Program-made: the position numbers and the translations under genes
The notes under the pieces: generated by a model
The model's input: only the letters and a program-made list of their open reading frames with translations
Databases searched by the model: none
What the model was told of the DNA's origin: nothing
Shown: positions 57,531 to 64,000 of the stretch, in pieces
Position numbering within the stretch: position 1 is the first letter of the stretch
How the letters are laid out: each line of letters starts with the position of its first letter
DNA from: UBA2336 sp031395485
Lineage (GTDB): Bacteria > Bacteroidota > Bacteroidia > Cytophagales > Cyclobacteriaceae
Length of the DNA stretch: 64,000 nt
Direction: 5' to 3'
NCBI GenBank assembly: GCA_031395485.1
Contig: JANNUS010000006.1
Span: 186,001 to 250,000, forward strand

Positions 57531-60423
57531 TTGTTTCTTCGGTAACAATTAATTCACTGGTAAGCTTGAGTTTCCGCTGCTGCAATTGAAGAATTTTCTC
57601 CTCTACCGAGTTTCGCGTAATGAATTTATACGTAAACACTTTTCGCTTCTGACCGATGCGGTGCGCGCGGTCAATTGCCTGTGCTTCAACCGCTGGATTC
57701 CACCATGGATCTAGTATAAATACATAATCGGCCTCTGTTAAGTTAAGCCCTAACCCTCCTGCCTTTATAGAAATCAAAAAAGCTTTAATTTTTGGGTCCT
57801 TATTAAACCGTTCTACCTGCTCTTTACGATCGGTGCTGCCACCGTCAAGATACGTGAAGTTAATTTTATTAGACTTAAGATATTGACGAACCAGTTCGAG
57901 ATGCTTCACGTATTGGCTAAACACTAATACTTTATGCCCCTCTGCCATCGCGTTCTCTAACATATGGGTGATGTCCTCAAACTTACCTGAGTCACCACTG
58001 TATGAAGGTTCAATCATTTTTGGATGATTGGCAAGTTGTCTGAGTTTTGTTAAACCTTCCAAAATCATAAAACGACTATTGCCAAGACCTTCTTTATCTA
58101 TGTGATCCAGTATTTTTCCACGATAATACGATTTCACTTCCTCGTAGCGCTTCTCCTGCTCGGTTGTCATTACCGAATATTGTATGTGTTCAACCTTTTC
58201 GGGAAGCTCGGTAGCCACCTGCGACTTGTGTCTTCTTAACACAAATGGTTTTATTACCGCGTTGAGTTTTTTCGATTTCGCTTCTTCTCCTTTTTTCTCA
58301 ATCGGCACCTGAAATTCACTGCGGAAGTACGATTGTGTACCTAACATTCCGGGGTTTATAAAACTCATTTGTGACCATAAATCCATAGTCGTGTTTTCCA
58401 GCGGAGTACCTGTTAAAACAAGTTTATGCCGTGACTTTAGCTCGCGAACAGCCTTTGCTATATTCGATGATGGGTTTTTTATAACCTGCGATTCATCCAG
58501 AATAATGTAGTTGAAATAAAAGTTTTGCAGTAGTTCAACGTCCAGCCTGGTAATGCCATACGAAGTAAGTACAATATCATACTTTTCGAATCGCTTAATA
58601 TCCTTATTGCGAAGGGTTCCTGTGTAGTTGAGTACCTTTAAGTGTGGAGCAAATTTACCGGCTTCCATTTCCCAGTTATAAATAAGCGATGTGGGCATTA
58701 CAAGCAACGAGGCGCCACTACCAGCTTCTTTCTCGGCCAATAATAATGCAAGAGCCTGAACGGTTTTTCCCAAGCCCATGTCATCGGCCAGGCAGCCGCC
58801 TAACTTATATTCATTTAAAAATCTTAGCCAATTGTATCCCGCTTTTTGGTACGGGCGCAGCTCTCCATTAAAGCCACTGGGTAATCCATAATTTTTAATG
58901 CCACTGAAAGAACTTAACGCCCTCATTTTTTCACTTACGTGAACTCTTGCCAGGTTCCCTTCTTCAAGCTCCTTTACCAAATTAATATGGTGCTTCTTCA
59001 ACACAGGTTTTTCACGATCACCATGCGTTTCGCTTAACGCGAATAAGTCGGCATATTTTGTAAGCCAAGCCTCGGGTATAATGGCGATCTCCCCATTGGG
59101 AAGTTTAAACTCTACTTTTTTTCGAAGAATTAATTTGCGCAACTCCTTAAATGGAATTTCAAACTCCCCAAACTTTATTTTTGCGTGAATGTCAAACCAA
59201 TCGATGCTTTCCTTCACCTCAATGTCAATCACTGCTTTGCCCACAAAATATTTTTTATCGTTACTTTGTGGCTGGCTCACTTCAAACCCCAGGTTCAATA
59301 AGTTTACACGGTTTTCATTTAACCACGAAAATGCCTCCGACTTCGGCACCGCGACATTAAAATCCTTCATGGATAGGCCTAACTTTTGAAGGGTATGAAG
59401 AAAATTTTTCTCCGTTTCCGTCTTTCTTGTAACCCGATGAAAAACGTAGTCGTTTTCGTGCCGCTCGACAGTAACACTAACGGGCACTCTATTACGACCC
59501 TGAAACCGATGCTTACCGTATTTAAAAGATAAGTCAAAAACTATTTTGCCTGATTCATCACTCCTGTCTTCGGTAGGAACTGTTTCAAATAGCGTTGCCG
59601 GTGAAGAAGACTTTGCTGATACTAATTCTGATAAGGTCAGAACTGGTTTGGGATCATACTCATTTTTGTTTATCTCAAATCCATTTGCCTCTATATCATC
59701 GAAAGAGGCTATCAGCGGAGCGATAAATTTGTTATAGTACGTCTCCTCCAGGCTTTTAGGAATGACAACATTTTTCTTTCCCAGGAAGGGCATTAATTTT
59801 TTTCCATCAACATATTTTTCAAAGCCATAGAGTTTTCCATTGAGCACCATCCACGCTGGATTTTTGCAAATTAAATACGCAGACTCATTTGGCAGGTCAA
59901 TTTTTCTACCATCATATTTAATGGTAGGATAATAATTTGTACTCTCAGGGCTACGTATAAAATGAAACTGTATGGTCGCCCGCTTTTCCATCACTTCTAT
60001 TTTTCTCCAGGTTGGCTCTCCATCACTACCCATTTCGAAAAATAGTTTTCCCTTCATTAAATCAAGAAATTCTGCACGCTTAGTCTCAATGTGAATTTCA
60101 ATTTGTTCTTGAACGGCATCGTTACCTTTATTTTTAGCATAAACCTTTGAAAAAAACTCATCGGACTTCATTGGTTTGCCAACAAACTTTTTTATAACCG
60201 ACTCCTGCTGCATTGAGTCTGTTATTTTGATCAGTTCAAAATCACGGTCGTCCAGGCCTTTTGCAAATTCACGTGCATTTTTTGAGGAGATGTTTTGGTG
60301 CTGATAAGTAAGTTTCCCTTTATCATCTAAATGCACGATATAGGATTCAAACAGCAAGCCCAAGTGCTCGTGTTGGAACAACGAGTAGATAATTTGAAAT
60401 GGCTGGGCGGCAGAAACCTTCAT
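57484..60423 (-). CDS. SNF2-family DEAD/DEAH-type helicase
   Basis: 979 residues. The C-terminal half is a SNF2 ATPase: Walker A 'DDMGLGKTVQALALLLAEKE' (about 549), motif II DESQ (about 643, in place of DEAQ/DEAH), motif III 'LTGTPLENTTMDLWSQMSF', and motif VI 'VEAQAIDRAHRIGQKRKVFT'. The N-terminal ~480 residues are poorly conserved in type, with beta-rich repeats; no zinc finger is seen. SNF2 proteins translocate on double-stranded DNA and remodel protein-DNA complexes. It overlaps the acyltransferase gene at the 3' end. Confidence 0.9.
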   Translation of the reverse strand: MKVSAAQPFQIIYSLFQHEHLGLLFESYIVHLDDKGKLTYQHQNISSKNAREFAKGLDDRDFELIKITDSMQQESVIKKFVGKPMKSDEFFSKVYAKNKGNDAVQEQIEIHIETKRAEFLDLMKGKLFFEMGSDGEPTWRKIEVMEKRATIQFHFIRSPESTNYYPTIKYDGRKIDLPNESAYLICKNPAWMVLNGKLYGFEKYVDGKKLMPFLGKKNVVIPKSLEETYYNKFIAPLIASFDDIEANGFEINKNEYDPKPVLTLSELVSAKSSSPATLFETVPTEDRSDESGKIVFDLSFKYGKHRFQGRNRVPVSVTVERHENDYVFHRVTRKTETEKNFLHTLQKLGLSMKDFNVAVPKSEAFSWLNENRVNLLNLGFEVSQPQSNDKKYFVGKAVIDIEVKESIDWFDIHAKIKFGEFEIPFKELRKLILRKKVEFKLPNGEIAIIPEAWLTKYADLFALSETHGDREKPVLKKHHINLVKELEEGNLARVHVSEKMRALSSFSGIKNYGLPSGFNGELRPYQKAGYNWLRFLNEYKLGGCLADDMGLGKTVQALALLLAEKEAGSGASLLVMPTSLIYNWEMEAGKFAPHLKVLNYTGTLRNKDIKRFEKYDIVLTSYGITRLDVELLQNFYFNYIILDESQVIKNPSSNIAKAVRELKSRHKLVLTGTPLENTTMDLWSQMSFINPGMLGTQSYFRSEFQVPIEKKGEEAKSKKLNAVIKPFVLRRHKSQVATELPEKVEHIQYSVMTTEQEKRYEEVKSYYRGKILDHIDKEGLGNSRFMILEGLTKLRQLANHPKMIEPSYSGDSGKFEDITHMLENAMAEGHKVLVFSQYVKHLELVRQYLKSNKINFTYLDGGSTDRKEQVERFNKDPKIKAFLISIKAGGLGLNLTEADYVFILDPWWNPAVEAQAIDRAHRIGQKRKVFTYKFITRNSVEEKILQLQQRKLKLTSELIVTEETIMKQLSRDDISQMLA

Positions 60424-60523
60424 GCTTACGCCATTTTTAGTGTTTTACTAAAAACGGAACCTCTAAGCTAATGATTTAAACATAGAAAATCTGGCAAAAA
60501 CCGGCAATTTCATACATGCCCCT

Positions 60524-61747
60524 TTATAGGTTTTGAACGGCTGGGGCTCGTGATGCCAGAATTGCCGGACGGTAGGATGTTAAAAAAGTTATGGTAACAA
60601 CCACCAGCATGGTGAGCAGAAAATCGGAAGGGATAACCTTTATTGGATAACCTTCGGTAACGGAGGTTTGCATTCCCATGGATACCAGGCCAAATTGAAG
60701 CTGAAGCCAACAAAAAAAACCGCCTAATGCTAGCCCAAATAACGCCCCGCTTACGGCTATCATAGCCCCCTCAAACAAAAAGACATTTTTAATCAATCTG
60801 CTATTGGCACCCATCGCAGCCAGTACTGAAATATCCTTCTTTTTGTCGATCGCTAACATCATAAGACTAAAAAAAATATTGATAGAACTTATCCCTAATA
60901 AAATTGAAAAGGCTAAAAAGAAAAAAAGTTTTTCCATTTTCATCAATCGGTATAAATCAATATGCTGTTCTTCTGCATTCAGTACAGAAAACTCTTTACC
61001 AAGAAAATTTTTAAGACTTGTCTGTACCAGCATTACATTTGCATGGGTGTTTGTTTTTATTTCAAGCGAAGTTCGCTTATCACCATAGTTCAATAACTCT
61101 TTTGAAAAGTTGAGTGGTACAATTACATAATTTTCATCAAATCCCTGTATGATAGAGAAGGACGCCCCCGGCAAAATACTTTTGCGCGAATATAGTTTGG
61201 AGGGATCTAAACTTCCTGATTTTATAGTATTGATGTAATACAGTTGCATAGCATGTTGATCATCGCCTACGGCAATTGAAAGAGCATACTGAATGCCACG
61301 GCCAATTATTGCATAGGGTATATTGCCCTCCATCAATTGAAGCTTACCGTCAACAATTTTTTCATCAATACGATGTTGCGCCAAAAAATTATCGCTAACT
61401 CCTTTAAGGGTCACAATTTGATTCGCATCTCGATAGCGCAAATAAGCATAGTCTTCAATTACTTCGGTCACAATTTCAACACCCTCAACACTCTTAATTT
61501 TATTTAACCACGTATCGCTAACATGAAATGACTTGCCTGTTTTTGCCTGAATCTTTATTTCAGGATCGAAGGAATTATTCAATGAGCGCAATAAATCGCC
61601 CAGCCCATTAAACACAGAAAGCACAATGATAAGAGCTGCGGTGCTAAAGGCAACCCCAATTAGCGATAGAATGGAAATTATGTTAATGAAGTTTTTCTTT
61701 CGCTTTGAAAGCAAATAACGCCTCGCTATAAAAAAGGAAAGATTCAA
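60524..61747 (-). CDS. FtsX-domain permease, LolC/LolE-like
   Basis: 407 residues, starting at TTG. The N-terminus MNLSFFIARRYLLSKRKKNF is typical of LolC/LolE, so the start is well supported. One membrane helix (about 25-50), a periplasmic domain and three C-terminal helices with FtsX pattern ('DKKKDISVLAAMGANSRLIK') follow. With LolD it would extract lipoproteins from the inner membrane. No ATPase is adjacent. It is 39 bases downstream of rbfA, a common Bacteroidota arrangement. Confidence 0.92.
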   Translation of the reverse strand: MNLSFFIARRYLLSKRKKNFINIISILSLIGVAFSTAALIIVLSVFNGLGDLLRSLNNSFDPEIKIQAKTGKSFHVSDTWLNKIKSVEGVEIVTEVIEDYAYLRYRDANQIVTLKGVSDNFLAQHRIDEKIVDGKLQLMEGNIPYAIIGRGIQYALSIAVGDDQHAMQLYYINTIKSGSLDPSKLYSRKSILPGASFSIIQGFDENYVIVPLNFSKELLNYGDKRTSLEIKTNTHANVMLVQTSLKNFLGKEFSVLNAEEQHIDLYRLMKMEKLFFFLAFSILLGISSINIFFSLMMLAIDKKKDISVLAAMGANSRLIKNVFLFEGAMIAVSGALFGLALGGFFCWLQLQFGLVSMGMQTSVTEGYPIKVIPSDFLLTMLVVVTITFLTSYRPAILASRAPAVQNL

Positions 61748-61786
61748 AGTGCTTATTGTCTGGTGCTAAATTGGTGTTATGCTAGT

Positions 61787-62161
61787 TTACTCCTCTTCTT
61801 TTGAAGCCGATGGAATTTTTAGATTGTCGATTAGTGAATCCATGCGCTGAGCATTTTCTTCAACTTCATCGAGATAGAAAACAAGGTCGGGGATAATTCT
61901 CACCTGCTTGCCGATTTTGTTACCAAGTGCCTTTCGGATTTCACCTTTGCGTTTCATAATTCTATCAAGAATAACTTGCTTGTCTTTCGCCAGCATCATG
62001 CTGATGTACACGCGGGCTAAGCCAAGGTCGGGGCTGACTTTTACATCTGCTACTGTTACAAATGCGTTGTCTAGTATCCCTCGTTTATCACGTTGAAAAA
62101 TATCGCTGATCTCTTTTTGAATGAGTCGTGAAAATTTCATTTGTCGGGTAGTGCCTGTCAT
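61787..62161 (-). CDS. rbfA: ribosome-binding factor A
   Basis: 124 residues from the ATG at 62161; the longer frame to 62203 runs into an intergenic stretch. It has the KH-like fold pattern 'MKFSRLIQKEISDIFQRD', 'TVADVKVSPDLGLARVYISM' and 'IPDLVFYLDEVEENAQRMDS', complete for RbfA. It helps mature the 16S rRNA 5' end in cold growth. The operon continues with the LolC/E-like gene. Confidence 0.94.
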   Translation of the reverse strand: MTGTTRQMKFSRLIQKEISDIFQRDKRGILDNAFVTVADVKVSPDLGLARVYISMMLAKDKQVILDRIMKRKGEIRKALGNKIGKQVRIIPDLVFYLDEVEENAQRMDSLIDNLKIPSASKEEE

Positions 62162-62231
62162 AGCATCAAATATCCTGAACAAAGAACAATTAACAATGAA
62201 CATTTAATTGTTAATTGCCAATTGTTATTCT

Positions 62232-63638
62232 ATGCTACGCCATTTTCGCATCAACGATCCATATTTGCTAATCATGTTACTTATCATGATGGCCTTGGTA
62301 GCGCTTCCTTATATTATTACCACAACGCCACTCACTTCCCCGGAATTAAAGAGCTTTGTTATTGGGCAAAAAATTGCTGAAGGGCACGCCCTTTATAGCG
62401 AGATTATTGACAGCACGCCCCCTTTGGCTTCACTTTTTTATGGCCTGTGTGATTTCCTCTTTGGACGATCGTTGGTCGCGCGCCACATCATTGCCTTACT
62501 TATTTTATTTGCTCAAAGTGCCTACCTAGGTGTAATGTTCGTGAACAAGAAGGTTTTTGCCGAGAACACATACATTCCATCACTTTTGTTCTCCTTGCTC
62601 GTATTTATTTCATTCGATTTTTTATCGCTCATGCCGGAACTGCTTGCTTTTGGTTTTATACTTCTTGTGATCAATAATCTTTTTAAAGAAATTGAATTCC
62701 GCATTCAACGAGATGAAACAATTTTCGCATTGGGTCTTTTTACGGGGCTAGCCTCACTGTTTAGCTTTTCGTACATTATTTATTTGCCGGGCGCTATTAT
62801 TATTCTTATTGTTTTTACGCGCACCTCCTTGCGCAAGTATTTTCTGCTACTTTTTGGCTTTCTGCTACCGCATTTAATGTTAGTCTGCATTTATTTTCTT
62901 TCCGATACTGTCTCAGAATTGTGGTACTACTTTTATCTACCAAATCTTGAATTTCCTACGTATGCTCTCATAAGCTCAACAGGGTTATTGGTTTTGTGCG
63001 CTTTGCCTTTGTTCTATTTGTTCGTTTCACTTTTTATTCTTAATCGTGATGCACGACTAACAAAATACCAGGCTCAAATTTTTCAAGCCATGTTTCTTTG
63101 GTTCATCGTTGCGCTTATTCAATTCTTTCTGGCGAAAGATTTACGGCCTCAAAGTTTGCTCCCCCTTATTCCTCCCGTTAGTTTTTTCTTAACGCACTTT
63201 TTATTGCTCATCCGCAGAAAGAGAATTGCTGAGTTTAATCTATGGGTGTTGATAGTCGGTGTGTTGTCAGTTGCCTATTTATCGCGTTACGATAAAATTA
63301 AAAGTATATCCTATGACAATCTTATACTCAAGCAGGTGCCGGTGACGGTAAAAAATACGCGGCTACTTGTGTTAGCTCACCAGCCCAACTGGTTTGTACA
63401 TAACACGCTTGCAACTTCATTTTATGACTGGGATTTATGCCAACCCATATTCGAACAACCATATTATTATGAGCATATTTTAACCGTTAGTCGTGCCTTT
63501 GAACACGACATGCCTGAACTAATTGTTGATCCTGAAAATTTAATGAAAGCGTTTTTTGAAAGATTACCGAATCTCGAAAAAAAGTATAAAAAATCTCCGG
63601 AAGGTTACCGGTTGAAAGAGAAGAGCCCGGAGCGTTAA
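62232..63638 (+). CDS. multi-pass membrane protein, GT-C-like
   Basis: 468 residues from the ATG at 62232. Eleven or so hydrophobic segments. The first outward loop reads 'EGHALYSEIIDSTPPLASLF', resembling the conserved loop of GT-C (PMT-type) glycosyltransferases (G-x-x-x-Y-x-D/E...PPL), though no clear DxD/ED motif is seen early on. It could also be a membrane protein of unknown role; the GT-C idea is inference. The C-terminus is soluble and Lys-rich (NLEKKYKKSPEGYRLKEKSP). Its stop overlaps the rpiB stop. Confidence 0.7.
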   Translation: MLRHFRINDPYLLIMLLIMMALVALPYIITTTPLTSPELKSFVIGQKIAEGHALYSEIIDSTPPLASLFYGLCDFLFGRSLVARHIIALLILFAQSAYLGVMFVNKKVFAENTYIPSLLFSLLVFISFDFLSLMPELLAFGFILLVINNLFKEIEFRIQRDETIFALGLFTGLASLFSFSYIIYLPGAIIILIVFTRTSLRKYFLLLFGFLLPHLMLVCIYFLSDTVSELWYYFYLPNLEFPTYALISSTGLLVLCALPLFYLFVSLFILNRDARLTKYQAQIFQAMFLWFIVALIQFFLAKDLRPQSLLPLIPPVSFFLTHFLLLIRRKRIAEFNLWVLIVGVLSVAYLSRYDKIKSISYDNLILKQVPVTVKNTRLLVLAHQPNWFVHNTLATSFYDWDLCQPIFEQPYYYEHILTVSRAFEHDMPELIVDPENLMKAFFERLPNLEKKYKKSPEGYRLKEKSPER

Positions 63639-64000
63639 CAACTAATTTTATCAACTCTGCGTGCGTGTCGCCCGCCTTCAAAGGCTGTTTGTAAAAAATG
63701 AGAGAGAATTTTTTCTGCCAATTCGTAACTAACAAAACGTGCAGGGATGCAAACAACATTAGCATTGTTATGGAGTCTTGCTAGTTCGGCTACTTCTTCC
63801 GTCCAGCAAAGAGCTGCGCGAACTCCTTGATGTTTATTCGCTGTGATAGCCACACCGTTGGCACTTCCGCATAACAAAAGGCCTATTTCAAATTCTCCTT
63901 TCTCTACGGCATTGGCAACAGGGTGCGCAAAATCGGGGTAATCGGCAGATTCAGCACTATACGTTCCAAAATCCTTTACTGGATAACCTTCCCTTTCAAG
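63635..64000 (-). CDS. rpiB: ribose-5-phosphate isomerase B (5' end cut by the window)
   Basis: The C-terminal 121 residues of RpiB/LacAB are visible, open to the window edge. Hallmarks are 'LLCGSANGVAITANKHQGVR' (with the anion-binding loop) and 'ALCWTEEVAELARLHNNANV', then 'TAFEGGRHARRVDKIS'. The active-site Cys is in LCGS; the upstream part (YPVKDFGTYSAESADYPDFA) is also typical. It interconverts ribose-5-phosphate and ribulose-5-phosphate. The start codon lies outside the window. Confidence 0.95.
   Translation of the reverse strand, partial: LEREGYPVKDFGTYSAESADYPDFAHPVANAVEKGEFEIGLLLCGSANGVAITANKHQGVRAALCWTEEVAELARLHNNANVVCIPARFVSYELAEKILSHFLQTAFEGGRHARRVDKISC

Noticed and set aside
57484..60423. 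SNF2 helicase as part of a DISARM- or Zorya-like defence system
   Set aside because: The neighbours are an acyltransferase and a LolC/E-like permease; no methyltransferase, nuclease or other defence gene is adjacent.

Overview
The window reads as an ordinary chromosomal segment of a Bacteroidota bacterium, most probably of the Cytophagales type. This is inferred from three things. Several genes have the Bacteroidota promoter form (TTG, about 19 bases, TAnnTTTG). There are almost no Shine-Dalgarno sites. The gene set is typical: an rpsU-xerC-hpf cluster, tandem DUF3857 proteins, many Sec-exported lipoproteins, FtsX-type permeases and a tetrapyrrole-methylase paralogue next to metK. DNA is moderately AT-rich throughout. 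I see no phage, plasmid, transposase or CRISPR array. Coding is dense and on both strands.

Layout. 1-4.3 kb: an accessory-looking block with a secreted leucine-rich-repeat protein, a small helical protein, an SPFH/prohibitin-like lipoprotein, a 75-residue orphan, a TerC-family membrane protein and a CpxP-like helical exported protein. 4.5-4.8 kb: tRNA-Leu(UAA) and tRNA-Gly(GCC), each followed by its own terminator. 4.9-15.7 kb: fatty acid desaturase, PhnD-like binding protein, mutS, a lipoprotein esterase, a SpoU methyltransferase, an exported rhodanese, small conserved proteins and purM. 15.8-24.8 kb: MacB/FtsX-type permease, hotdog thioesterase, tpx, a large M14 peptidase, DinB, and a TPR protein translationally coupled to a diacylglycerol-kinase-like lipid kinase. 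25-30 kb: nitroreductase, TfoX-like protein, three lipoproteins, prfA and lemA. 30.4-35 kb: the rimP-nusA-infB operon with a clear promoter and a leader hairpin. 36-39.4 kb: nucleotide-sugar genes ugd-rfbB-rfbA. 39.5-43.8 kb: acyl-CoA dehydrogenase, rpsU, xerC, hpf and metK. 43.9-51.8 kb: methyltransferase, hydrolase, lysA, a pair of unknown envelope proteins (one cysteine-rich), a radical SAM protein, a PLP enzyme, a DUF2179 protein and radA. 51.9-64 kb: two tandem DUF3857/transglutaminase-like proteins, a lipid A-type acyltransferase, a SNF2 helicase, a LolC/E-like permease, rbfA, a GT-C-like membrane protein and the 3' part of rpiB.

Most of the window is core metabolism, translation, envelope biogenesis and DNA repair, and I did not find a convincing new defence or mobile system. 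The things most worth a second look are: (i) possible single-base indels that break the N-terminus of a DUF3857 protein and a thioesterase and possibly the ends of two other genes; (ii) a pair of ~135-bp nested inverted repeats in opposite orientation at 14.3 and 29.6 kb, plus other intergenic palindromes; (iii) the unknown cysteine-rich lipoprotein with its small membrane-anchored partner; (iv) the LRR/SPFH-lipoprotein block; and (v) the hairpin in the rimP-nusA-infB leader.
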